Origin: Azorinus chamasolen | Taxonomy: Eukaryota; Mollusca; Bivalvia; Cardiida; Solecurtidae | Assembly (NCBI GenBank): GCA_963576725.1 | Contig: OY755246.1 | Span: 74,083,467-74,147,466, forward strand | Direction: 5' to 3' | DNA: 64,000 bases | In this document: positions 13,681 through 22,939 of the stretch, piece after piece | Layout of the letters: every line of letters begins with the position of its first letter | Position numbering within the stretch: the stretch's first letter is position 1 | Notes under the pieces: generated by a model | Told to the model about the DNA's origin: nothing | The model's input: the letters and a program-made list of their open reading frames with translations, nothing else | Databases searched by the model: none | Translations under genes and position numbers: made by a program

Positions 13681-13703
13681 CGATTATTGTTGAACAATAA
13701 TCG
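13681..13703. other. Terminal hairpin of dimer unit 1
   Basis: CGATTATTG (13681-13689), loop TTGAA, CAATAATCG (13695-13703): a perfect 9-bp stem, 4-5 bases before the unit end. It is placed like the subterminal hairpin of Helitron-type elements. Confidence 0.85.
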
Positions 13704-14109
13704 CATTTATTGGGAGATTTGAGGACCCCAGCTGCCCGGCAAGGGGCCACGAGTGAATGCTATTCCAAATATGTGATGCTCTTCAGACTTTGTACTAACA
13801 TATTCTTCAAGGCAGTCTGCCATGCCTGCCTGATATGACAATAACTCTGCATTCACCCATGCTACCTTGCCGCATAACATCCAGCGACCTAACAACAACT
13901 GACAACAATCTTCTATCATAACATTGGTTTATTTACGCATTATGTACAACTAAGGTTCAGGTTTGGCTCTGTTGGGCATGGTTCCCGATCCCACCGTGCT
14001 TGCCCAATTGGCTAGCAGGTACACCGGACAAGTTGTCGTGTAAGGGCGACCTTTGACAGCCATCCGAAGTGGTATCCCAAATTTATAATTATTAGGCCCA
14101 ATAGCCACA

Positions 14110-14340
14110 AAATACGCCCCAATAGGCTTCAACATATGCCCCAATAGGCTTCAAAGTATGCCCCAATAGGCTACAAAATATGCCCCAATAGGCTTCAAAG
14201 TATGCCCCAATAGGCTACAAAATATGCCCCAATAGGCTTCAAAGTATGCCCCAATAGGCTACAAAATATGCCCCAATAGGCTTCAAAGTATGCCCCAATA
14301 GGCTACAAATATGCCCCAAAAGGCTTGAATTGAAAATATG
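14110..14340. repeat. Minisatellite in dimer unit 2
   Basis: Same array as at 12660-12890, at the constant 1450-bp offset and with no visible length change. This indicates that the dimer formed very recently. Confidence 0.9.
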
Positions 14341-14584
14341 CCCCAGAAGGCTCCAGACTGAATAAATCACATGCAAATTTGACATAAGCTTGTTATATAG
14401 AGCTGCAACCCCGAGAACGGATGTATCGCCAATTCAACTACGGCAGATCCTGGGAGATCAGTAATCCAGCCATCATCTACAATGGCGACACCCCGGGCCT
14501 CTATCAGAATTGCAGTCCTTTTAAAATTATAGTTTGATATAAATATTATTAAATATGTACTTAAATTGTACACATAAATGTTTT

Positions 14585-15925
14585 TAACATATTGACCTGA
14601 CATTATCTTGTTGTTAAGAGTTTACGACACATAGAACCCAATCGATGAGTGGACGCTAGATGTTGGTGCAGGGTTTGGATCTAGGACCGAAGCTGTCACC
14701 TCACCTGGGCCTGCAAACAATTCAACACCAACGCATTACCTATGAAATGTCCAAGCTGACTAAATGGAGAGACCTCCAGCTGGGTGGATGGTTGGCCCTG
14801 GTTGGTCATCCTTGTGGAACGCTGCATCTGACTGGCTCCTAGAGCTGGGTATCGCCCCTCGCAACTCAACTGGCTCCCCTTGAGCACCATTGCCTCCATT
14901 CAACAATCACCCGAGATGGACACTTGCTACGGGCTGAACGTCTTGGCTCATTGTGTGTGGACGATAAATAAAACAAAATTGCTTTAAATATCCATAAAAT
15001 AAAATTATTTGGTTTGGTAATCAAATATGGTATCATGATCATACTGCCATTTGTGCCAGTGTGTGTGCGCCCCTTGCCAACGGGGGGGGGGGGGGGGGTA
15101 ACTGATCAGAACACTGACAAGAGGCTGAAGATCAATAGCTTAACAGCATAGATTCACATTAAATGGTTAAAGCAATCGAAAGAGATCAAAATACATATAT
15201 TATTTCTTTTAGCTTACATATATATTAAATTTATTTATCCATCATAAAATTGAACAGCTTAATATACATCCATGCTTGTCAATAAAATATCTAAAAGATA
15301 TCTAGCTCAGGATCCGGTTTGAATAATGAGTAACTTGACCAACTCTCTCAGCGCGCATATTTTAGAATATTTACAGCACGCCTAACCAAAACAAGAGTGA
15401 CGTAACGGGACAACATAAATGATACGGCTTATGCATCAGCGATCTACAGTAGTACAACATTCAGATGGCGTTGTTTACAAAACAGTACGTATATAAACAC
15501 AGAAAATTAACGATAAATTAAACTGCGACGTGTTGTATAGGTTAATCCAGGTCTAACAGCATAACCACTACACCACTGCTTCCTATCCTAATATACATGG
15601 CACAGTTGTAATTATCGTTTAATTTTCTGTGTTTACATACACACTGTTTTGGAAACAACGCCATCTGATCGTTGTACAGGTATAGAAGCTAAGAACGATA
15701 TTAAACGTGTTTTCGCCCTAGACAATAGCATTTTAAAACAGGAATAATACGAATTTATGGAAAAAACAATATGGCCCGTAACCGAACTCATCTGTATACA
15801 AGCAAAGTACACCGAAATGTATAAATAGCACGAAATCCACAAAAACATGGTGCAAACAATGTTCGTGCAAAGATAGATTGTAATTTTAACAACTGTAACG
15901 ATGGTACCGTCGATTAGACCAAAGT
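14585..15925. other. Unit 2 specific interior of the dimer
   Basis: About 1.34 kb absent from unit 1. 14650-14945 is noticeably GC-richer than its surroundings and could be captured sequence, but I cannot assign it. A run of 18 G lies at about 15081-15098. A 226-bp MITE (15452-15677) sits near the right side. Confidence 0.5.
15452..15677 (-). mobile_element. Inverted-repeat MITE with tRNA-like core (copy 1)
   Basis: Its ends are GTACAACATTCAGATGGCG and, inverted, CCATCTGATCGTTGTAC. Inner arms carry ACAGAAAATTAACGAT and its complement. The 60-bp centre, read on the minus strand, matches the centre of the copy at 50522-50748, in opposite orientation. Confidence 0.75.
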
Positions 15926-16125
15926 ATTTAAGTCGTCTACAGTGTGAATTTATGACACATCATCCCACTCACCATGATTAGTTGCAAATCAGAAGACAAA
16001 GGAACAAAGGAACTTGGGCGGTCTTTGACTATGTCGCTTCTATCAATGACAAATCGGTGTGCAGTATGCCGCTTCTATCACATACAAATTACAAAAATAT
16101 GAAGAGCTCAAACTCCAATAACAAA

Positions 16126-16148
16126 CGATTATTGTTGAACAATAATCG
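16126..16148. other. Terminal hairpin of dimer unit 2
   Basis: Same perfect 9-bp stem and 5-base loop as at 13681-13703, ending 4 bases before the junction with LINE ORF2. Confidence 0.85.
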
Positions 16149-16152
16149 CATC

Positions 16153-16339
16153 TATAATCCGACACTGCATGACTACAGTACATATTATCTATGGAGTTTA
16201 AAAAATTAAGATCTTGTTCATATAGCCAGTGCTCAGCAATACCACATATATCAATATCATGTTGATATAAGGCATTGCACAAATAAGACGAGCTCGACAT
16301 GATACCAGTCGCATTCCAAGTCATAAGGTTAAAGTTCAT
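16153..16339 (-). CDS. LINE ORF2, first segment (endonuclease N-terminus)
   Basis: It begins with ATG at 16339 and reads MNFNLMTWNATGIMSSSSY, the first catalytic Asn motif of an apurinic-type endonuclease, then AEHWLYE with the metal-binding Glu. It stops at the nested insertion. Joining 16339-16153 to 12257-9004 gives 3441 nt, exactly 1147 codons including the stop, with a single TA at the junction. The insertion therefore splits an otherwise intact ORF. Confidence 0.85.
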
Positions 16340-17665
16340 TACAGTATAGAGTCTGGTTTACACAAGGGAAATGCGACCTATATACCCCTGAACAAAACAA
16401 GAGTTAATGCATGTATATACAACACAATATATAACAGAATACATGAAGTTCCGGTAAATGTTTACACACACAAACACCCGAAAGCTGTTCCTAGCATGAC
16501 CGACATCTACCAGCAGTTTGGATCTAGATCGGGTTACCCGCAACGAGCCAACCGACCTAGATCCACACTGACTATATAAAATACACTGCCACGAAGTATA
16601 ACAAAGGACAGGCATACCCGGAAGATATCCAAACAAATACTTCACGAGAAGAGCCGCCATTACATCAGTCACCCACAAACAGTATAGATCCAGATCGAAT
16701 GGCGGAAATGAACCACCCGGTCTGGATCCACAGTTGCCATATTTATCTAGATAACTGTACCCATCATAGAGCTTAACGATACCATTTACTTGCTTATCCA
16801 AACGACTAATAACATCACATCTGTTATATAATACCACTCTGTATCCAGATCGGACGAGGCATACTGAGCTATCCGGTCTAGATCCATGCTGACTACACGT
16901 ACATGTATACATGCATACATTTCGAAGCAAAACAACGTACATGTAGTGAACACTTAAATACATAAAAATCGCAAACGTACCAACACGCCTGCCTTCCACA
17001 AACAGCATAGACCCAGACTGAACGACGCCCATTGAGTCACCAGATCTAGATTCAGACTGTCTACACATGTTACACTTGATCCCACAATGAAGCACAACAA
17101 AACTCACGAGACCTCTACTGCCATCTAAATAAATAAGCATCCATAAAGCAGTAAGAACACAGGTATTAACCACAAACAGTATAGATCCAGACTGAGCGAC
17201 ACGTAATGGGCCATCCGGTCTGTATTCATACTGACTAGATGTATCTCTACACGTGTACCCATCACGAATCCCAGAAAAATGCACGTGCCACCGGTAGACA
17301 TGCGAATACATACACAACTGAATAGCAGTACATCTGTCAAATACCAACAGTAAAGATCTATATCGGCCGACGCGTTGTGAGCCACTCGATCTAGATCCAT
17401 ACTGAGTATTAATACACAAACGTCCATTCCAAATCAGACAATAATGCACGGCGTTTCGAAAAACACTCGCACACAAACGCAATAATATAGTAGATAAACC
17501 CTAACTATACTCGTTATCCACCAAAAGTACAGATCCAGATCGGCTGACATGTACTGAATCAGCCAACCCAGACATGTCATAGAGAAACATACCCATATCA
17601 AATATACCTTTCAGGTGTTACAGTCGTATTACGAAAGTAATTATTCACAATACAAGGGCAGCTAC
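16340..17665 (-). repeat. ORF1-ORF2 spacer with about seven degenerate 170-bp repeats and an open frame
   Basis: Units recur near 16495, 16670, 16835, 16990, 17170, 17340 and 17520. Each has AACAGTATAGATCCAGATCG-like and GGTCTAGATCCA-like halves. On the minus strand a frame is open for 374 codons (16358-17482), in which the repeats give a recurring GSRP-GS---V--SGS-LFV pattern. A second frame is also open across two units (17125-17427). A spacer this long between LINE ORFs is unusual. Coding use is unproven. Confidence 0.5.
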
Positions 17666-19348
17666 CTAGTCTACATCCGACGATAACGCCGAAAAAAACT
17701 GGTCGTTCTGTTCATCGGGGCTGTAGTGCTTACCGTTATAGTCGCCACTGTCATGCACGTGATCGTGACGATAGTTTCGACCATAACCGTCACTGTACTG
17801 ACTTACTGACCGCTTGTGCTGGTTATGCGTGACCCATGGTCTACAAGTAATAAAGCGAGGCCAGAAATCTGGGTCTTCTACCAAACAGGCACTCGCATTG
17901 TCAAATAAATTTAGACGAATGGTAGCAGTATTGTACTTCCAATCCCGGAAGACAGTCACTTTGGACACACTCGGCCCTTTGTCCGAAACAAACGTCTTTA
18001 TTTCTTGCTCAGATATCGATGGCAAGAACCCTCCTACATAAAAGCGTTTCGTCCTACGCCTTTTCACATGTGAGAATATATCGTGATCTGAGTCACGGGG
18101 GTCTGCCATTCTGGTTTCGCGAGCGCCTTTCGCAATCGAAATCCGTTGCCCGTTATATCCAGATCTATTCCCCCTCAGAAGCGTGCTTCTGTAAGGATAC
18201 ACCCCACCGGATTTCGATTCCGAACGGTCTCCCGAGGAATCAGCATTGCCCTGACTATTTGAGGCTATTGTACCATCTACAATTACCGGTATGGCCATAT
18301 TGCCAAACGTCTGGTCCGATTCTATACTACGCTTGCTTTTAGTTCCGTCTACAACGGGAGGCCGGATTGATTGCAGGTGAGGGAACTGGTTCAAACTACG
18401 AATGTCTATTTCACTCTGGTCGGCGTCCGGACTGTCTATGCACTCTGGCCGTGTGCCAGATGGAGCTTGGGACGCATACACGTTACTGTCCCGTGACTGG
18501 GTGTCTACAGAGTACGAGTCCGCTACTGTCACGCTGATTCCATCCGTTCGCGCAGGCTTCGGCGGAGGAACTGACTGTTCCCCTATGTGACAGTCATCCC
18601 TACAGTCAAACTGACCCGAGTCACAAAAACTAGCAGACACTTGCCTTGGGATCTGCACCTCCGGAGTTGCCACATCTCCAAAAGAGGCTGCAGTAACAGC
18701 AGACTCATGTGAAGGTGTTCCCTTAGCAAGCTCAGAGGCGCCAAAACTGACAAAATGACACAACTCGCCAACCATTGACTGCAGTTTTACCACCGTAGCG
18801 GATACACCCAGTAAGTCCCTCTCCATACCAACTACCTTATCCGCTAAAGGCTGCAAAGAATCACTCAGTATGTTACACTGTTCGCGCATATCAGATGCAA
18901 ACTTTGCTACTACATTTGTCGTCTCGGACAACGATTTCCGTATAGATTGTATTTCACTAGAACAGGCATTTTCGACAGCAATTTGTCTCTGTTTGGTTAA
19001 AAGAAGATCAGCCTGCAAGCTGCTAATCTTATCTGCTAACAATTTAACTTCACTTTCACACGAGCACTGTGAGCGAGTTACATCAAGTATTGACACGTTG
19101 TTCTGTGAAGACATAGATTTCGATCTATTTTTACTGCCGTGCACACTTACGATTTCCTTTAAGTCCAAGTAGTCTGATCCTTCTAGGACGGACAAAATCA
19201 CGTGAATGTCTTTGGCAAGTTTCACCGATAAACGCTCACCGTAGCGTGTTCTTACCCTGCGTTTAACTGTACAGTTTGCATCAAACGGAAAGTCGTCACT
19301 TGCTTTCAACGAATCAAACAGAATACACCTTATTCGATCTAACTCTCC
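17666..19348 (-). CDS. LINE ORF1 protein, coiled coil plus RRM-like domain (N-terminus lost)
   Basis: The frame is open for 561 codons inside the element. It continues about 39 codons into the flanking array only by chance, so the MVLCQECL start seen there is not genuine. A long helical region, roughly 18730-19080 (ESEVKLLADKISSLQADLLL and following), has heptad character. Near the C-terminus (about 17840-18060) KRFYVGGFLPSISEQEIKTF followed by ATIRLNLF is an RRM-like fold, as in many LINE ORF1 proteins that coat element RNA. A His/Tyr/Asp-rich tail follows. The true start codon was lost with the 5' truncation. Confidence 0.7.
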   Translation of the reverse strand, partial: GELDRIRCILFDSLKASDDFPFDANCTVKRRVRTRYGERLSVKLAKDIHVILSVLEGSDYLDLKEIVSVHGSKNRSKSMSSQNNVSILDVTRSQCSCESEVKLLADKISSLQADLLLTKQRQIAVENACSSEIQSIRKSLSETTNVVAKFASDMREQCNILSDSLQPLADKVVGMERDLLGVSATVVKLQSMVGELCHFVSFGASELAKGTPSHESAVTAASFGDVATPEVQIPRQVSASFCDSGQFDCRDDCHIGEQSVPPPKPARTDGISVTVADSYSVDTQSRDSNVYASQAPSGTRPECIDSPDADQSEIDIRSLNQFPHLQSIRPPVVDGTKSKRSIESDQTFGNMAIPVIVDGTIASNSQGNADSSGDRSESKSGGVYPYRSTLLRGNRSGYNGQRISIAKGARETRMADPRDSDHDIFSHVKRRRTKRFYVGGFLPSISEQEIKTFVSDKGPSVSKVTVFRDWKYNTATIRLNLFDNASACLVEDPDFWPRFITCRPWVTHNQHKRSVSQYSDGYGRNYRHDHVHDSGDYNGKHYSPDEQNDQFFSALSSDVD

Positions 19349-20490
19349 TTCAGAGAAAAGTAATATTTCATATTTTTCCAATAAAAAACTGATAAGCCCT
19401 GAGGCAGGGCCAAGTTTCGCCCAGTGGTCAGGGTCGTAAGTTAAACATTCTTGGCAGAGGACCACAAGCCACAGCTACTTATTTATAGAGGACCATTAGA
19501 TCATGTTAGTCATACCAACTATCAATGGTCTAGGCCTTACAGTTTCAGTAGATTTTTAAAGATTTTCCAATGAAAAACTGATAAGCCATTGGGCGGGGCA
19601 TTTTTGGCCCGGGGGTCATAATTTGAACAATACTTGTAGAGGACCATAAGATCATGCTACATATACCAAATATCAAAGGTCTAGGCCTTACAGTTTCAGA
19701 AGATTTTTAAAGATTTTCCTATGAAAAACTGATAAGCCCTTGGGCGGGGCCATTTTTGGCCCGGGGGCCATAATTTGAACAATCTTTGTAGAGGACCATG
19801 AGATCATGCTACATACCAAATATCAAAGGTCTAGGCTTTATAGTTTCAGAGAAGAAGATTTTTAAAGATTTTCCTATGAAAATTCCATATTACCATATAC
19901 GGAAAAAATGACCACGCCCTCTGGCGGCCATGTTTTTTGCCGGATCAAAATTCTTTTAACAACTTTTGAAGTCTATCAACTGAGAAACATTTTGGTGAAA
20001 ACTATATTCAAATCGGACAAGTCATTCTGGAGAAGAAGATTTTTCTAGATATTGTGTACGGTTGCCATGGCAACAAGACCGATGGCCCCACCCACTATCT
20101 TTTAACAACTTTTGAAGCACCCACCAACAGTATGTATCTGACCAAGTTTGGTTACAATTGGGCAGTCGGTTTCAAAGAAGAAGTCGTTTGAAATTGTTGA
20201 CGGACAGACGGACAGACGGACGCCGGACACAGGGGTATCACAAAAGCTCACCTTGAGCACTTTGTGCTCTGGTGAGCTAAAAAAGACTTAGACTGCACAA
20301 CTGTCATCACGAAGTAAATACACTTCGTGCTGTCATACACATAATATAATTTAAAGGAACACGAATCGCCAGGAAAAGAGCATAAGGGCTATTTTCAGAC
20401 TCAATTTTTGTGAATGAATCTACTGAGAGTGAAGGTCTTTCAGAACTATCATGCTCATGCCACGCAGTGATCATTAGCTCAATCCGTGAA

Positions 20491-20917
20491 CAAATCAAAG
20501 CACTGAAAGTGCTGCTAGCAAGGGGCTTTTAGCAAAGACGGTTATGTATTGGTGTTACAAAGTGCTGATTTCTTCCGAAGCATTTTTGTTGAGGGTTTGG
20601 TGCAAAAGTGATATAACTTTGCCACTAAAGTGAAGATGTAACAATAGTTTTGCACCAAATTCGTTACGATGCGATAATGTGTATATAAAGGTTTGTTCAA
20701 TTGGTTACACCATATAGATTGTTGAATAAGTTAGAGTTATTTGAAGAATAACTTGGTAAGGCATGCTTATCCTGAACTCTGAGTAGAGGAATACAATAAC
20801 TACAAGTTGCATTTTGTGTAAAACATTTATTGGAAAAGTTCAGCAATGAATTGGGAAACACCATGATAAAAGTATTCATGCATAAAGCCCTTAGCAGCAT
20901 TTGAACATGTGTATAGT
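20491..20917. other. Spacer between duplication copies; no gene recognised
   Basis: No similarity to the segment after 31382. A short hairpin (GCACTGAAAGTGC) lies at about 20499-20511. On the minus strand a frame of 82 codons (20827-21075) ends in a TAA that overlaps AATAAA; the copy A equivalent near position 1-140 is frameshifted. Coding use is doubtful. Confidence 0.4.
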
Positions 20918-22450
20918 GACCAGCACTGTTTGCGTTTTGACCCTTTCAACTCTAAGTAGCTATTGTGGGTTTTTATGTTGTCTTGTAGGTCTTTTTTGTC
21001 ACCAAACATGAACCAGTGTACAACTGCACATGGAATTTGGGTTTTTTGCAGATACTGTTTTAAATTAGCAAACACTGCAGACTCTGATTAGAGGGTTCCT
21101 ATAGGAGCCTTCTGATCTGGTTTTACACTGTTTGAAAAAGTAATGAGTACATAAAAACAGGCACATAGTGCTGAAAGAGTACATGGAAGACAAATTCAGA
21201 AAGGCTAAGTTCTTGTTGACTCGTGTGTTATTCAGTATACTACATGTATGGAAACACGAACCATTCCCAGTACATGTAACTCATTCCCTCATAGTGCCAC
21301 CTCTTAATGCATTTGCTCTATTTATCACAATGGTTTCAAAACTACACAATTCTAAAATTGTTCTTGCTCCTTGTCAGTAGATTTATGGTATCCAACAGGT
21401 TGGGTTCAAAATAGCCTATGAGGGAATGGGTTAACATGGAATAGTAACAGCAAACCCTGAGCAGATGGCTTCTACTTAGTTGCAAATGTGTCAAAAGTTG
21501 TCCCTAGGAGAAAATGTGTTGATTCATAAATATTGATTTATGACATTACGAATAACAATTTGATAAAACCTTCACTGCATGAACACTCATGTACAAAGTA
21601 GCGACACCATGAATAACTGATTTTTACGTTGGCATATTTACACATGAATTTTGGCCTTGGTAGAAACAGTAGATTTAAACTTTTGTTATTTCATATGCAA
21701 GCAGAGCATACCCTGATTGCTACAGGAGCCATCTGATCTCAGTCTACAAAGGCGTAGACAGGCTTCTTTATAGAGTAAAGGATATATTTATATAATGGTC
21801 TGTGAGCACAGGAACATTTTTTGCAGATACTACAGAATTAATTAAAGCTTATTCCATAAGCAAATAATATATGTCCTGACCAGAACGTTTCTACAGGAAC
21901 TGTATGATCTGGGTCTACTATATTTAACCCTTTCCTCATAGAAACGTCTTTTCGTGAATTACGCAGAATAGACCCAGATTAGACGGTTCCTATAGGAGAC
22001 GTCTGATCAGTGTCTGCTCTGTTTGCTTTTGACATGATATACATCTGATTCTACAGTTTTTGTCAAAGCAAACAATTCCCTTGAAAAGTTTACATGGTTC
22101 AAATTGTGCTAATAAATATTCATGTTGTCATTTTAGCATAGAAACTACAGAAACAGATCTATTAAATTCCATTTGCAAACAGAGCAGACTCAGATCAGAT
22201 GGCTCCTCAAGGAGCCATCTGATCTAGGTCTACTCTGTAATTGAGTGAAAATGTGTTTATAAGAAGGAATTGGCAATATATTATTCCATAAGCAAATAAA
22301 AAAGACCCGAACAAAAAGCTTCTACAAGATCTGTCTGATCTGAGTATACTCTGTTTACCCCTTTCCCTCATATCAATGCATTTTCACACATTATGCAAAT
22401 GGAGTTGACCGAGATCAGATGGCTCCTATAGAAGACGTCTGACTGATATA
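20918..22450. repeat. Cluster of degenerate palindromic MITE cores (copy B)
   Basis: Counterpart of the 1-2100 cluster. Palindromic cores lie near 21080-21120, 21715-21750, 21870-21920, 21965-22025, 22185-22240, 22305-22355 and 22405-22445, in the same order as in copy A. The cluster therefore predates the duplication. Confidence 0.7.
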
Positions 22451-22481
22451 CATGTAGATCTAATTACATGATTAAAAATAT

Positions 22482-22930
22482 TCATAATGTCATTAATTTT
22501 TTTATGAATACTGTAAAAGGCATATACTTTTTGTATATCCAGTAATTGGCTAAAGTAAACACTATCCATGATGTATATTGTAATTTCTTTTCCATATAAG
22601 TGACACACAGTTTTGATTGAGATGAGAGTCTGGGATATTCAGTGTCTTCATTCGGAATCCACGATGTTACAGATTTATGTTGAGTCAATTAGCAAAAGAA
22701 TGATAAATGTATCTGTTGGGGACAAATCCTGTATACTGGTCAATGCTGTCCAGGAAAGAGTCCCTTATCCTCTAAACACAGTAGCTTGAAATTATTCCCT
22801 GTTGTCTGCTCCCACATTGCATAGCCGGAATGCCTCATGGCTCTGTTATAGTATTCTGCTCCCATGCATGTCTGTGATATGCCTGGACCAATGCCGAAAG
22901 TTCTGGGTCAGGGCAAAGTCTATCCATTTG
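22482..22930 (-). pseudogene. Possible decayed exon(s) of an unidentified gene (copy B; copy A equivalent 2063-2546)
   Basis: On the minus strand a stretch reads like protein after a good acceptor (TTCTATTTCAG just above 22930): QMDRLCPDPELSALVQAY, continuing HRHAWEQNTITE. Further runs (such as RIRDTFLDIIDQYTRF in copy A and SWIPNEDTEYPRLSSQSK in both) lie downstream in other frames. Copies A and B differ by a 7-base indel and by substitutions, so no single frame runs through. I do not recognise the family. It may be a transposon-derived or host exon that was already broken before duplication, or a chance open frame. Confidence 0.28.
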
Positions 22931-22939
22931 CTGAAATAG

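Larger units (their letters stand above)
12260..16152. mobile_element. Tandem dimer of a hairpin-ended non-autonomous element inserted in LINE ORF2
   Basis: Two units share their outer segments but differ inside. Left segment: 12260-13134 equals 13710-14584 with a constant offset of 1450. Right segment: 13482-13707 equals 15926-16151 with an offset of 2444. Layout is A-B-C then A-D-C. The flanks are a single TA on each side (12258-12259 and 16153-16154), and TA also lies between the units (13708-13709). There are no terminal inverted repeats of Tc1 type. Each unit ends with a perfect hairpin and has an internal minisatellite near its left end. This resembles Helentron-associated elements. No protein is encoded. 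Confidence 0.82.
8121..19348 (-). mobile_element. Non-LTR retrotransposon (LINE), 5'-truncated, split by a nested insertion
   Basis: It is flanked by a 16-bp direct repeat, TTCAGAGAAAAGTAAT, at 8105-8120 and 19349-19364. The intact array sequence elsewhere (such as 24537-24560) has this motif once, so it is a target-site duplication. On the minus strand the order is ORF1 (to 17666), a repeat-rich spacer, ORF2 (from 16339) and a 3' UTR ending AATAAAGATT plus ATT repeats. There is no 5' UTR: the element begins inside ORF1, so it is 5' truncated. Without the 3.9 kb nested insert it is about 7.3 kb. The clade is uncertain, but CR1/Jockey-like by layout. Confidence 0.88.
8015..20278 (+). mobile_element. 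Array element, family 2, containing a LINE (absent in copy B)
   Basis: The left end AACAAGAG (8015-8022), head hairpin GGGCC/GGCCC (8022-8035) and GCTCACCTG (8042-8050) begin the element. The array resumes after the LINE at 19349 and the tail hairpin is at 20246-20278, ending GGTGAGCT. Copy B has the uninterrupted sequence CAACTAAAAAGG with its junction at 31188/31189, which fixes both ends. The right part holds about four monomers (GATAAGCCCTTGGGCGGGGC type), then a unique 300-bp segment and a GACGGACAGACGG microsatellite. Confidence 0.88.
1..20490. repeat. Segmental duplication, copy A
   Basis: Collinear with 20918-31382 along its whole length once insertions are removed: position 1 pairs with about 20918, 2546 with 22930, 4780 with 28180, 6575 with 30036 and 8014 with 31188. 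The flank 20279-20490 pairs with 31189-31382. By eye the copies are very similar, with scattered substitutions and small indels. Copy A carries three insertions missing from B (311-783, 7211-7466, 8015-20278). The left end of the duplication may lie beyond the window. Confidence 0.9.

Noticed and set aside
12257..14603. Paired 64-, 70- and 78-codon frames repeated at an offset of 1450
   Set aside because: They repeat because the non-coding element is duplicated; no protein-family features are seen.
12258..16154. Tc1/mariner insertion, because of TA on both sides
   Set aside because: No terminal inverted repeats, a head-to-tail dimer and a one-sided terminal hairpin fit a Helitron/Helentron-like element better.
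17814..19172. Plus-strand frames of 62-107 codons over ORF1
   Set aside because: Shadows of the minus-strand ORF1, which has recognisable domains.
19349..19465. N-terminal extension of LINE ORF1 (MVLCQECLTYDPDH...)
   Set aside because: This part is translated from the flanking array beyond the target duplication, not from the LINE.
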